From Ancylomarina sp048268005 (GTDB lineage Bacteria > Bacteroidota > Bacteroidia > Bacteroidales > Marinifilaceae), in NCBI GenBank assembly GCA_048268005.1, contig JBLWWJ010000005.1, forward strand, positions 186,001 through 250,000: DNA of 64,000 nucleotides. The letters are read 5' to 3'. Shown in pieces: positions 35,990-46,024 of the stretch; within the stretch, counting starts at the first letter, position 1, and every line of letters begins with the position of its first letter. A program made the position numbers and the translations under genes. Under the pieces are notes generated by a model. The model was not told where the DNA came from and did not search any database. It saw only the letters and a list, made by a program, of their open reading frames with translations.

Positions 35990-37000
35990 TTATTTAGAAA
36001 AACCGTTTAGGACATTCTTGCCAATCACACGGCCACTTTCCTGTTGGATATGAGCTTCCTTAAGTGTTTCTACACTCATATTGCCCAAATTATTGGTCAC
36101 CGTGGAAATCAGTTCTCCATCATCAATCAGTTCTGATACACGATTTAACAATTCATGCTGTTTTTCTATATCCTCCGTCTGAAACATAGATCGTGTAAAC
36201 ATGAATTCCCAACTGAAGCTTAGAGCTTTGGTTTTCCCCAAGCGTATATCTATTTCCTCTGGGTCATCAATCAACGCCACATGACCACGAGGCTTAATGA
36301 GTTCGACTATGGCAGGAAAATGTTGCCCCGTTCCATTAAGGGAAGCCACATAGCGTGGTTCAAGTCCAAGCCCTTTGATTTGATCTACCAAAGATTCACG
36401 ATGATTGATCACATGATCTGCTCCCATTTTCTTAACCCATTCTATGGTTTCAGGACGAGATGCCGTCGCAATAACCGTTAATCCAGTTAGTTGCTTAGCC
36501 AGCTGAATGAGAATAGAGCCAACACCACCTGCGCCTCCAAGAATAAGCAAACTCTCACCTATCCCGCCACCTTCTTTCAAAGCCAGAGAATCGAACAGAA
36601 GCTCCCATGCCGTAATTGAGGTGAGCGGGAAACCTGCTGCTTCGGCAAAATCCAGCGATTTAGGTTTCTTTCCAACAAGTCGTTCATCAACGGCATGAAA
36701 TTCAGAATTAGTCCCTGGTCGCGTTAGATCTCCAGAGTAAAAAACCTCATCACCCACTTTAAATTTGCTGACCTGGCTGCCAATTTCACGAACCACACCT
36801 GCTGCATCGTAGCCTATTACCTTTGTGCCATCCTCAGGTGCCATCCTTGTGCGAACTTTGGTATCTACTGGATTCATGGAAATCCCACGAACTTCAACCA
36901 ATAGATCGTGAGCTTCTAAGGCAGGTCTTTCTGCTTCGAATTCAATTAATGCATTAGGTGCGTTTATGGGGCCAGTCTGGTAATAACCGATTGCTTTCAT
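35990..37000 (-). CDS. Zinc-binding-type alcohol dehydrogenase family protein (quinone-reductase-like)
   Basis: A 336-residue MDR-superfamily NADPH oxidoreductase. N-terminal GroES-like domain (EVRGISMNPVDTKVRTR, VIGYDAAGVV), then a Rossmann fold with LLILGGAGGVGSILIQLAKQ and the NADP-binding loop VIATASRPETIEWVKKMGADHVINH. Residues that bind catalytic zinc in true alcohol dehydrogenases are missing, as in quinone/enone reductases of this family. Stand-alone; substrate unknown. Confidence 0.88.
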   Translation of the reverse strand: MKAIGYYQTGPINAPNALIEFEAERPALEAHDLLVEVRGISMNPVDTKVRTRMAPEDGTKVIGYDAAGVVREIGSQVSKFKVGDEVFYSGDLTRPGTNSEFHAVDERLVGKKPKSLDFAEAAGFPLTSITAWELLFDSLALKEGGGIGESLLILGGAGGVGSILIQLAKQLTGLTVIATASRPETIEWVKKMGADHVINHRESLVDQIKGLGLEPRYVASLNGTGQHFPAIVELIKPRGHVALIDDPEEIDIRLGKTKALSFSWEFMFTRSMFQTEDIEKQHELLNRVSELIDDGELISTVTNNLGNMSVETLKEAHIQQESGRVIGKNVLNGFSK

Positions 37001-37270
37001 ATATTTCTTTTATTGATTAATGTCTAGATTGATCTACTACCTTGCAAATTATAGATATTAGCAAACTATGCCAAATAAATAGTTCGTTGTTCAATATTAG
37101 ACAAAAAATATTATGCTTTACCAAAGATATCAGAACCAAAAAAGAATAAAAATATAAGGATCAAAAAGAATCCGATTATAAAAAAACATCACCTTTTGTT
37201 GCTTTGAGAGGCCTTGGATCAAAATTATCTAATCCTCTTCGTTTATATGCCTACTAGTTTTTAATTAATT

Positions 37271-38476
37271 TTATTTAAAATTTCTTCTGTTTGACCACTT
37301 AAAGTATTGGATTAAGAATAAAGATAAAGCTCCACAACTCGCAAATCCAATAAATAAAGGTACCGCTGTTATATTTATAAATCGTCCAATAAAGGTTGCA
37401 ATGGGTACCGCCATTACGGTCCCAATAAAACCGAATAGAGCTGCCCCAATTCCGGCAATATGTCCGATGGGTTGCATGGCCAAAGCATTAATATTTCCAA
37501 AAATAAACCCTATACAAAAAAGCATCATCACAAAGAATGAAATGAGAATAATAAGGCTTGGATTTGGCTCACCGTAAAACAAAATGACGTAAATCAATGA
37601 AATAAGTGTTAATGCAATAGTAAAACTTGTTGCAAGCTTCAACATACCAAATCGAACAACAAAAGTTCCATTTAAAAAGGTCGATAAACCAATTACAATA
37701 GCTATTCCGGAAAATATAAAAGGGAACTCTTCAACCAAACCGTATTGTTCCTGAAAAATTTGCTGACTTGAACTTAAATACACCATAAAGGCAGATAAAA
37801 CAAGACCTGACATAAAGGTAAAAACCAATGATTGTTTGTACTTTGTAAATTCCTTTATCCCATTAGTAAAAAGCGACAAGGTCATTTTCCTTCTGTTTTC
37901 AGCTTTCAGTGTTTCCGGTTGGCGTTGCGACATCCAAATAACGACAAAAAGTCCGAAAATTAATTGACTTGAGAAAATAGATTGCCAGCCAAAGCTATCT
38001 AACATCAATTTCCCGAAGGAAGGGGCAACAATTGGCGCTATAATAAAAATAACCGTTACAAAAGACATGATTCTAGCCATATAGTCTCCTTCAAATCGAT
38101 CTCTAACCATAGCCGTACTAACGGTTCTCGGAGCAGATAAACCTATTCCCTGCAAAACTCGACCAACTAGCATCATTTCCATACTTGTAGCGTAGATACA
38201 AAGTAAACTTGACAGAGTAAAAACTGAAAAGCCTAAATAAATAACGGGCTTACGCCCCAAACTATCAGATAAGGGACCAGAAATAAGCTGACCAAATCCC
38301 ATTCCCAAAAAGATCATGGTTATCAGAAGTTGATTATCCTTTGGATCTACTATTCCAATTGTCCTTGCAATATCATTCAAGCCTGGCAATAAGGCATCGA
38401 TCGACAAAGAGGCCAAAGACATTAAAGAGGCCATGATAATGATAAATTCTGTATCTGATTTCTTTCTAATATTCAT
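37271..38476 (-). CDS. MFS multidrug efflux transporter (Bcr/CflA type)
   Basis: A 401-residue inner-membrane protein with about 12 membrane helices, drug:H+ antiporter DHA1 group. The loop 2-3 motif is GPLSDSLGRKPVIYLG, and the antiporter-type motif in helix 5 appears as FIIAPIVAPSFGKLM. Closest to the Bcr/CflA branch (bicyclomycin/chloramphenicol-type exporters); actual drugs unknown. It lies downstream of the RND operon on the same strand but behind a hairpin, so probably a separate unit. Confidence 0.9.
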   Translation of the reverse strand: MNIRKKSDTEFIIIMASLMSLASLSIDALLPGLNDIARTIGIVDPKDNQLLITMIFLGMGFGQLISGPLSDSLGRKPVIYLGFSVFTLSSLLCIYATSMEMMLVGRVLQGIGLSAPRTVSTAMVRDRFEGDYMARIMSFVTVIFIIAPIVAPSFGKLMLDSFGWQSIFSSQLIFGLFVVIWMSQRQPETLKAENRRKMTLSLFTNGIKEFTKYKQSLVFTFMSGLVLSAFMVYLSSSQQIFQEQYGLVEEFPFIFSGIAIVIGLSTFLNGTFVVRFGMLKLATSFTIALTLISLIYVILFYGEPNPSLIILISFFVMMLFCIGFIFGNINALAMQPIGHIAGIGAALFGFIGTVMAVPIATFIGRFINITAVPLFIGFASCGALSLFLIQYFKWSNRRNFK

Positions 38477-38512
38477 TAAGATATTCTGATTTAATATTTT
38501 TTATAAAGAAGA

Positions 38513-38541
38513 AGCCCCAAACTAGTTAATGGTTTGGGGCT
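38513..38541 (-). terminator. Hairpin behind the RND operon
   Basis: AGCCCCAAAC / GTTTGGGGCT stem with 9-nt loop, 20 bp behind the RND stop; on the minus strand it is followed by a T-rich tract rather than a pure T run. Confidence 0.7.
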
Positions 38542-38560
38542 GCAAAGTACTTGAAAAATA

Positions 38561-41500
38561 TTATTTATAGTTCTTTTTCTCTGTGATATAATAAATCAGT
38601 GGAACGATTAATAAGGTTAGGAAAGTCGAAGCAATAGTCCCCCCCATCAATGAAATAGCTAATCCCTGGAAAATAGGGTCGAACAAAATGACAACAGCCC
38701 CAATCACAACGGTTCCTGCTGTTAATAAAATTGGCGTCGTTCTAACTGCTCCTGCTTCAATTACAGCTTCCTTAAGAGGGCTACCCTCCTTCAAGCGTAG
38801 ATTAATGAAGTCGATAAGCAATATGGAGTTTCGAACCATAATACCCGCAAGCGCAATCAAGCCAATCATGGATGTTGCCGTGAAGAAAGCACCCATCAAC
38901 CAGTGTCCAACTAGGATTCCGACCAATGATAAAGGAATGGCAACCATCATCACAAATGGAACCTTAAAGTTTTGAAACCAACCAATAATCAGCATATAAA
39001 TGACTAAAAGCACTACGGCAAAGGCTGTTCCCAAATCACGAAAAACCTCATAGGTTATTTGCCATTCACCATCCCATTTCAAGCTATAATCATCTTCAAA
39101 TAAAGGCTGTTGTGTATACTCTTCAGTTAACGAGAAGCCTTGTGGCACTTTAATTTCACTCAAGTTTTCTGAAATACCCATGATACCATAAACCGGACTT
39201 TCTAACTTTCCTGCCACATCAGCAGTTACATAAACCACTCGCTTCTGATTTTTTCGATAGATACTTTTCTCTTTCGTAATCTCATTAAGTTCTACAATAT
39301 CGCCAACGGCTATCATTTCTCCTGTTTGAGTCAGAATATTCACCTTTTTCAGATCATTAATACTTGATCTCTCTTCTTCTTTCATACGAAGATTAATTCC
39401 AATCTGATTGTGCTCCTTCTCCTGATAGAATTGAGACACATCCTGCCCATTTAAAGTCATGGCAATAGTCTGAACCACTTGTTGCGTGCTCACACCAGCC
39501 AACATGGCTTTTTCTTTATTTACATCAAATTGATATTCTATTTGATCGTCTTCTATCAACCAGTCCACATCAACGACATCAGGTGTTTTACTAAAAACAC
39601 CTTTCAATTGAGATGCAATAGCAATTTGTTCATCATCGTTTGGTCCATAAACCTCAGCGACTAAGGTTGACATAACAGGTGGCCCAGGTGGTACTTCAAC
39701 CACTTTAACATTGGCATTAAATTTCTTTCCTATAGCTTGTAAACCAGGACGCATCGCCTTAGCAATATCATGCGATTGTTCATCCCTATCATGCTTATGA
39801 GTCAAGTTGACCTGAATGTCAGACATATTAGCCCCACGTCGTAAATCGTAGTGACGAACCAAACCGTTAAAGTTCATTGGTGCAGCTGTTCCTATATAAC
39901 ATTGATAATTTAAGACGTTATCCTGCTGAGCCACATAGGCAGCAAGTTCTTTAGTCACCATAGCAGTGCGCTCAAGAGTGGTTCCCTCAGGCATATCAAT
40001 AATAATCTGAAATTCGTTCTTATTATCGAATGGCAACATCTTAACCGCTACCATCTTAAAATAAACCAAAGTGGTAGATGCCAATAAAAGAACCGTTACT
40101 GAAATAATAAAAGACCAACGCAATTTCTTTGATTCCAACATTGGCCGCATGGTTTTATCATAGAGCTTATAAATTAAACCATCCTCCAGTTTAAACTTAC
40201 TTTCGATTTCTTCCTCTTCATTTTCTCCACCTCTCAATAATCGGTAAGCTAAATATGGCGTAATGGTTAAAGCAACCAATAAAGAAAATATCATGGCAAT
40301 AGAAGCACCTATTGGCATGGGGCTCATATATGGGCCCATTAAACCAGATACAAAAACCATAGGTAGTACTGCTGCAATAACTGTGAAAGTAGCCAGAATT
40401 GTTGGGTTCCCCACCTCGTCAATAGAAAGCAAAGCCGCTTCCATAAAGGACTTCTTCTTCATTTTAAAATGACGGTGCATATTCTCAGCAATAATAATGG
40501 AATCGTCCACCACAATACCAGTTACAAAAACTAAAGCAAAAAGAGTAATACGATTCAAAGTATAATCCAGATAATAGTAGCTGAACATGGTTAGAGCAAA
40601 AGTAATAGGCACCGAAAGGAAAACGACAAGACCTCCACGCCATCCCATGGCCAGCATAACGACGAAGGTTACAGCTAAAATAGCACCTAAGAGGTGTAGC
40701 AAAAGCTCTGCCACCTTATCGGATGCTGTAGCTCCATAATTTCGAGTCACTTCAACATGAACATCAGATGGGATCAAATCCTTCTTCAATAATTCCAGTT
40801 TATTCAGAATCTGATCAGATATCTTCATTGCGTCGGCACCCCTGCGTTTGGCCACAGAAAGTGTCACAGCTGGATATTCTCCTTTAAAGGCAGCATGCTT
40901 ATCATTAATTTCACCATAACCGAAACTCACGTACTGAGAAGGTATTTCAGGTCCGTCTATAATCTCTGCCAATTGTTTCAAATAAACCGGACTCCCTTTG
41001 GTCACGCCTATAACCAAATTCGAAAGTTCTTCAGCATTTTTTATAAAATGCCCCGTCTTAACCAAAAACTGATTGTCGTTATTATTAAAAGATCCGGAAC
41101 CCATTTGTTGATTCGAAGCTTGAATTTTTTGAGCGATACTTAAGGCATCTACATGATAATTAGCCATGAGTTCACGGTTCAAAATCACTTGTAATTGTCG
41201 CGAACGTCCACCTCTAATTGCTGTTGATGAAACTTCGCTGACTTTTTCCACTTCATTATTCAATTCCTGAGCTATTCTTCGTAATTGAAAGTCATCGTAC
41301 TTTTCACTCCAAAGTGTCAATCCCAAGACAGGAACATCGTCGATAGCACGTGTCTTGATTAATGGAAAAGAAACCCCTTGGGGCATTTCATCCATATGTT
41401 TCATGATCTCATTGTACATTTTAACCAGAGAACGTTCCACATCCTCTCCCACATAAAATTGGACAATTAGCATAGCTTGTTCAGACATGGAAGTCGAATA

Positions 41501-41755
41501 CACGTATTCAACGCCAGGTATATTTGCGACCACTTTTTCAAGTGGTTTCACTATCCTTGATTCAACTTCGATTGGACTAGCACCCGGATAAGCTAAAAAG
41601 ATATCAGCTATAGGTACATCTATCTGAGGCTCCTCTTCCCGAGGTGTTAGGTATGAACTGTAAGCTCCAATGATCAAAAATGCGATCATTAATAATGGAG
41701 TCAGTTTCGATTTTATAAAGAGTTTGGCTATTCCGCCAGCAAATCCTGTTTTCAT
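38561..41755 (-). CDS. RND-family efflux transporter permease
   Basis: A 1064-residue proton-driven inner-membrane pump with 12 helices and two large periplasmic loops, AcrB superfamily. Starts with FIKSKLTPLLMIAFLIIGAYS and the REEEPQIDVP block; helix 4 keeps the proton-relay pair Asp-Asp in GIVVDDSIIIAEN. In helix 10 the lysine of AcrB is replaced by Arg (GIMVRNSILLIDF). Third gene of a TolC-adaptor-pump operon. The substrate (drug or other) cannot be told; no metal-pump Met pairs or Cys motifs stand out. Confidence 0.93.
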   Translation of the reverse strand: MKTGFAGGIAKLFIKSKLTPLLMIAFLIIGAYSSYLTPREEEPQIDVPIADIFLAYPGASPIEVESRIVKPLEKVVANIPGVEYVYSTSMSEQAMLIVQFYVGEDVERSLVKMYNEIMKHMDEMPQGVSFPLIKTRAIDDVPVLGLTLWSEKYDDFQLRRIAQELNNEVEKVSEVSSTAIRGGRSRQLQVILNRELMANYHVDALSIAQKIQASNQQMGSGSFNNNDNQFLVKTGHFIKNAEELSNLVIGVTKGSPVYLKQLAEIIDGPEIPSQYVSFGYGEINDKHAAFKGEYPAVTLSVAKRRGADAMKISDQILNKLELLKKDLIPSDVHVEVTRNYGATASDKVAELLLHLLGAILAVTFVVMLAMGWRGGLVVFLSVPITFALTMFSYYYLDYTLNRITLFALVFVTGIVVDDSIIIAENMHRHFKMKKKSFMEAALLSIDEVGNPTILATFTVIAAVLPMVFVSGLMGPYMSPMPIGASIAMIFSLLVALTITPYLAYRLLRGGENEEEEIESKFKLEDGLIYKLYDKTMRPMLESKKLRWSFIISVTVLLLASTTLVYFKMVAVKMLPFDNKNEFQIIIDMPEGTTLERTAMVTKELAAYVAQQDNVLNYQCYIGTAAPMNFNGLVRHYDLRRGANMSDIQVNLTHKHDRDEQSHDIAKAMRPGLQAIGKKFNANVKVVEVPPGPPVMSTLVAEVYGPNDDEQIAIASQLKGVFSKTPDVVDVDWLIEDDQIEYQFDVNKEKAMLAGVSTQQVVQTIAMTLNGQDVSQFYQEKEHNQIGINLRMKEEERSSINDLKKVNILTQTGEMIAVGDIVELNEITKEKSIYRKNQKRVVYVTADVAGKLESPVYGIMGISENLSEIKVPQGFSLTEEYTQQPLFEDDYSLKWDGEWQITYEVFRDLGTAFAVVLLVIYMLIIGWFQNFKVPFVMMVAIPLSLVGILVGHWLMGAFFTATSMIGLIALAGIMVRNSILLIDFINLRLKEGSPLKEAVIEAGAVRTTPILLTAGTVVIGAVVILFDPIFQGLAISLMGGTIASTFLTLLIVPLIYYITEKKNYK

Positions 41756-41887
41756 ATGTTTATAATTTCATGTTCTTGCCATATGGAAGTCGCCCAATAA
41801 TCATCTTCCTGTGTGTGGAAAGATTTGCTTATGGCTCGTTTCATATCCAATAGAAAATTAGTCTTGTTTTTTTGAGAAAATCATCGA

Positions 41888-42973
41888 TTATTTTACGCTA
41901 GAGACTTTTAATTTAGCACCATCCCATATTTTACCTTCATAGGATAAAATATACTTCTCTCCTGAACTTAAACCTGAAAGCACCTCAATTGAATTGCCAT
42001 AAGTTTTACCAACACGAATCCAACGTAAAAGAGCAGTATTGCTCTGACTTAATGTGTAAACACCTGTCAACTGACCTTTCTCAACCAATACGGATTTAGG
42101 AATGACAATGCGCTTAATTTCTCCCATTTGAATGAATACTTTGGCAAACATGCCTGTGTATAACTTCAATTCAGAATCTTTAATCGCATCAAGTTGCAGT
42201 TTAACCTCAAACTGATTACCTGAATCAAGAGCAGAAGGATTAATCTCAGATACTCGTGCCTGAATACGACGTTTATTTTGAGCCGTCAATTCAACCTCCA
42301 CATAATCGTTAACTTTTATTTTAGAAATCTCAGACTCAGAAATACGAGCAACAACCTCATATTTCCCGTTCTTCTCTATTGAAAGTAATGGCATGCCCGG
42401 AGAGGCTAAATCGCCAACCTTAAGAAATTGCTTCGTAACACGCCCATTATAAGGTGCTCTGATATTCGCATATTTCAATGTTTCTTCAACTTCAACAAGC
42501 ATACCCTTAGCTGCTGCTAATTTGGACTCAGCAACATTCTTTTGAATTTGCATGCCTTCCAATTCTTTCATCGAAGCCGACTTTTTATCAAACAAAGTTT
42601 GATAACGTTCTAAATTCTTTTCAGCATCAGCAAATAGCGTCTCAGAAACCAAAACATTCGCTTCAGCTTGCTTTTTCTTAGCTAAAATATCCTTATTACT
42701 AATTTGTAACAGCAGTTGTCCTTTACGAACTTTCTCTCCTAATTTCACATGTATCTGCTCAACTTGCCCCATTATTCGAGTACTTAATTTCGAATGTGTT
42801 GACGCCTCAAGTTTTCCCGTAAAACTTAAAAGTTCGGTCTGCTTTATATTTTCGGCTTTTGCTACTTCTACGGTCAAATCGAACTTTTCTGACTTTTTCT
42901 TAACTGGTTCACTGCTGCATGAAGCCAATAATCCGACTGCAATAAATAGGCTTAAATAGTATCGTGTGTTCAT
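41888..42973 (-). CDS. RND efflux periplasmic adaptor (membrane fusion protein)
   Basis: A 361-residue lipoprotein (lipobox LLASC, Cys19) that links the RND pump to the outer-membrane channel. Order: lipoyl-like half-motif (HSKLSTRIMGQVEQIHVKLGEKV), a long coiled-coil hairpin (about 90-160), second lipoyl half (YANIRAPYNGRVTKQFLKVGDLA), beta-barrel and membrane-proximal domain. Middle gene of the operon, 38 bp behind the TolC gene and 132 bp ahead of the pump gene. Confidence 0.93.
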   Translation of the reverse strand: MNTRYYLSLFIAVGLLASCSSEPVKKKSEKFDLTVEVAKAENIKQTELLSFTGKLEASTHSKLSTRIMGQVEQIHVKLGEKVRKGQLLLQISNKDILAKKKQAEANVLVSETLFADAEKNLERYQTLFDKKSASMKELEGMQIQKNVAESKLAAAKGMLVEVEETLKYANIRAPYNGRVTKQFLKVGDLASPGMPLLSIEKNGKYEVVARISESEISKIKVNDYVEVELTAQNKRRIQARVSEINPSALDSGNQFEVKLQLDAIKDSELKLYTGMFAKVFIQMGEIKRIVIPKSVLVEKGQLTGVYTLSQSNTALLRWIRVGKTYGNSIEVLSGLSSGEKYILSYEGKIWDGAKLKVSSVK

Positions 42974-43011
42974 ATCATTTGTATTGGATAGTTCTAAACT
43001 ATTGGTTGATT

Positions 43012-44343
43012 TTATTTTAATTCCTTTTCTAAAAGAAATTCTAAGTAAAACTTAGCTGAATAGTAATTATTAATCGCATTCAGGTATTCTAAATTTTTAG
43101 TCGCATACAGGGTTTCTGACTGGATTAAATCCGTCATCTTCTCTAAACCTTGCTTAAAACGATTAGTACGGATTCTCAACGCTTCTTCTGATTGCTCTTT
43201 TGCTAAACGACCCGTTTCAATTATTTGCATACTCAAAACCAATGAACGCTTGGCTTCTTTCACTTTAAGATTATTCTGCTCTAAGTAGTCATCGAAATCG
43301 ATCTTTTGAAGTTGAAGTTCAGCTTTAGCTTTTTTAATTTTCCCGATATTTTTGTAGCCTTTGAACAAGTCCCAGGATAATGAAGCTCCAATCATATAAT
43401 TATTGGCACTTGTGCCTAAGAATTCTTTATCGTTCCATTCGTAGGCTCCAAAAGCATTAATTCGTGGTAAGAACTTATTACGAGCCGATTTCAATAGTTG
43501 CTCCTTTGCCGATACACCTTTCTTATAGGCTAAAATGTCTGATCGATCTTCATTGGTCTTTTCATTATCAACATTTGACCCCATAAGTGGTTCTTGAAAT
43601 TTATCAGAAGCTATTAAATCACTTGCCGCTTCATGTCCTAACAAGAAAGCTAGATAGTCTGCTGCCCCTCGACGTTGATTCCTTGTGCGATTTAATTGAT
43701 TCCCGACTTCCAGAGCACGAACTTTTGCAGCTAAAACATCAGCCTCTTTAATGAGATCTTCTTCAAAAAAATCTAAGCTTTGCTTCAAGTTAGCATCTGT
43801 ACTAGCTTTAACTTCTTCAAACACATTAACGGCCTCTTGTGCAAGCTGCAATTGTTTGTAAGCTTTCTTCACTTCAAATTTGATATACTCAGATGTTCTC
43901 TCCAATTGCAGGCTCATAGCCTCATATCCATACTTAGCTGCCTTGCGTTCATGTATACCATCGAAATTCAATAGAGGCTGCTCGAACTTTATTTGTGTTT
44001 GGAAATTCTCCATTGAACCAGGATCGTTCAATAATACCGGATTAAAATCAGCAGTTCTTACCATTTCCTGCTTCAATTTAAAACCAAAACTCGCTAGCGG
44101 ATCATTGGTTCTAATAGCTGTATGTGATAAATTGATTCCGGGAAGAAATAAGGAATGAGATTGTTGATAATTTGCTTTAGCAATATCAACACGGGTTTTC
44201 GTTTTTTTTATCTCTTTATTATTCTCTTCTGCTTTTAATAAAGCCTCTTCAAGACTAATTGCAATTTTAGTCGATTGAGTATGAGCAAAAAAAGGAATAA
44301 AAAACACAAAAATGATAATCAATTGATAGGATAACTTTTGCAT
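43012..44343 (-). CDS. TolC-family outer membrane efflux channel
   Basis: A 443-residue OM factor with a signal peptide (to about residue 23) and two repeats of the TolC helical-barrel pattern: ALLKAEENNKEIKKTKTRV...LFLPGINLSHT in the first half and ARNKFLPRINAFGAYEW...GASLSWDLFKGYKN in the second. First gene of the TolC-adaptor-RND operon. A promoter lies 30-60 bp upstream. Confidence 0.93.
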   Translation of the reverse strand: MQKLSYQLIIIFVFFIPFFAHTQSTKIAISLEEALLKAEENNKEIKKTKTRVDIAKANYQQSHSLFLPGINLSHTAIRTNDPLASFGFKLKQEMVRTADFNPVLLNDPGSMENFQTQIKFEQPLLNFDGIHERKAAKYGYEAMSLQLERTSEYIKFEVKKAYKQLQLAQEAVNVFEEVKASTDANLKQSLDFFEEDLIKEADVLAAKVRALEVGNQLNRTRNQRRGAADYLAFLLGHEAASDLIASDKFQEPLMGSNVDNEKTNEDRSDILAYKKGVSAKEQLLKSARNKFLPRINAFGAYEWNDKEFLGTSANNYMIGASLSWDLFKGYKNIGKIKKAKAELQLQKIDFDDYLEQNNLKVKEAKRSLVLSMQIIETGRLAKEQSEEALRIRTNRFKQGLEKMTDLIQSETLYATKNLEYLNAINNYYSAKFYLEFLLEKELK

Positions 44344-44374
44344 ATATTTTATGATTTTGAATTCTTTTACATCT

Positions 44375-44405
44375 CAAAACTATATAAAAACAAGCATATA
44401 TCCAA
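44375..44405 (-). promoter_or_regulatory. Promoter of the RND efflux operon
   Basis: Minus-strand -7 box TAGTTTTG (44375-44382) with TTG at 44403-44405 and a 20-bp spacer. It faces the pfk promoter across a 125-bp divergent gap. Confidence 0.55.
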
Positions 44406-44505
44406 CTATCTACATATCTAAACTATCTATCTTGTCATAGATTAACCACATCAATTTTTATATTAAAGGAAATTAGCACTTTAGCTTGATAACTACAAAT
44501 AATAT

Positions 44506-44535
44506 TTTGTATTAAATCCTATAGGTTTATCTTTG
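44506..44535 (+). promoter_or_regulatory. Promoter of the phosphofructokinase gene
   Basis: TTTG at 44506-44509, 18-bp spacer, TATCTTTG at 44528-44535; expected leader about 90 nt. Confidence 0.65.
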
Positions 44536-44630
44536 CCCACTATATCATCAAAAACAAAAAGCAAGTTTGGTGTTTTTCATCAAACTGAATATCTAAACTT
44601 GATGCTAGACGTATCATACAACCAAATACC

Positions 44631-45851
44631 ATGAGAGAGTCAATTGTAATATTATGTGGTGGAGGACCAGCTCCAGGAATTAACACCGTAATAAGTAGTG
44701 TTGGAAAAGTATTCTTAAAAAATGGCTACCGCGTTATCGGTATGCACGAAGGCTACAAGGGTCTTTTTTCTGAAACCCCTGAAACTCAAGAACTGGATTT
44801 CCCATTTTTAGATGGCATCTTCAGTAAAGGTGGTTCTTCTCTTAAAATGAGTCGATTCAAGCCTAAAGATTCAGATTTCAACACCAATTTCTTCGTTAAA
44901 AACAATGTCAAACTATTGGTAACCATTGGTGGTGACGATACAGCTTCAACAGCCAATCGAATTTCTAAATATTTAGAAGACAACCAAATTTCCATTTCAA
45001 ACATTCATGTTCCTAAAACCATCGACAACGATCTTCCATTACCAGTAGGTTCTCCTACTTTTGGATTTCATTCGGCAAAAAATGAGGGTGTCCGTATAGC
45101 GACTACCGTTTATGAAGATGCTCGAACCTCACAAAACTGGTTCGTTTTATCAGCAATGGGACGTGAAGCAGGTCACTTAGCATTTGGTATTGGTGCATCC
45201 GCTCATTTTCCAATGATTATTATTCCTGAGATGTTTAATAAGACAGATATCTCAGCTGAAAAAATAGCCAACCTGGTGATTTCTTCAATCATCAAGCGTC
45301 GAATTCTTGGACTGAATTACGGAGCTGCTATCATTAGTGAAGGAGTTTTCCATTTTATGGATACAGAAGAAATTGAGAGTACAGGTATTAATTTCACTTA
45401 CGATGCTCATGGTCACCCGGAGTTATTTAATGTGAGTAAATCACATGTTTTCAACATGTTTATTCAGCGCAAGATTAAATCATACAATCTAAATATTGGG
45501 ACTCGTCCTGTGGAATTAGGTTTCGGCTTGCGTTGTTGTCCACCTGTAGCTTATGATTTGGATTTATGTACGATGTTAGGAAATGGCGTATATAAACTAT
45601 TTAAGGATGGAAAATCAAAATGTATGATTACCGTTGATCCTAAAGGTGATGCATCTCCTCTATTCCTTAAAGATGTTGAAGATGAAAATGGTAAAGTGAA
45701 ACCTCGATTGGTTGATGTGAATAGCGAAAAGGTTGAAACAGTAATGAATAATAACTTACATTACTTGTGCGAAGAAGATTTAGAAGCTGCTAAAGCTTAC
45801 TTACCAGATGCTGAGAATTATTTATTCAAAAAGATCTTGAACTGGGAATAA
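44631..45851 (+). CDS. 6-phosphofructokinase, PPi-dependent type
   Basis: A 406-residue glycolytic enzyme that phosphorylates fructose 6-phosphate. The phosphate-donor signatures are GGDD (Gly100-Asp103) and PKTIDND (Pro128-Asp134). In ATP-dependent enzymes such as E. coli PfkA these are GGDG and PGTIDND; Asp after GGD and Lys before TID mark pyrophosphate dependence in this family. So it is predicted to be pyrophosphate--fructose-6-phosphate phosphotransferase, reversible and energy-saving. Other landmarks: CGGGPAPGIN and AMGREAGHLAFG. Monocistronic with own promoter and terminator. Confidence 0.9.
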   Translation: MRESIVILCGGGPAPGINTVISSVGKVFLKNGYRVIGMHEGYKGLFSETPETQELDFPFLDGIFSKGGSSLKMSRFKPKDSDFNTNFFVKNNVKLLVTIGGDDTASTANRISKYLEDNQISISNIHVPKTIDNDLPLPVGSPTFGFHSAKNEGVRIATTVYEDARTSQNWFVLSAMGREAGHLAFGIGASAHFPMIIIPEMFNKTDISAEKIANLVISSIIKRRILGLNYGAAIISEGVFHFMDTEEIESTGINFTYDAHGHPELFNVSKSHVFNMFIQRKIKSYNLNIGTRPVELGFGLRCCPPVAYDLDLCTMLGNGVYKLFKDGKSKCMITVDPKGDASPLFLKDVEDENGKVKPRLVDVNSEKVETVMNNNLHYLCEEDLEAAKAYLPDAENYLFKKILNWE

Positions 45852-45872
45852 TTAATTCCTAAGTTTAAATAT

Positions 45873-45910
45873 TAAAAAACCCATTTCGTTCATTCGATTT
45901 GGGTTTTTAT
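45873..45910 (+). terminator. Intrinsic terminator of the phosphofructokinase gene
   Basis: AAAAAACCCA ... TTGGGTTTTTA stem with flanking A and T tracts, 25 bp behind the stop. Confidence 0.8.
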
Positions 45911-46024
45911 TTTGCATTATATTTTCACCTCTATTAATAAATAAGAAATGTGTTTTTTGATAAATAGTTCAATTATGGATTTTTTTCACTAATTTGTATG
46001 TTATTAAAAATCAAATAATAAGCT

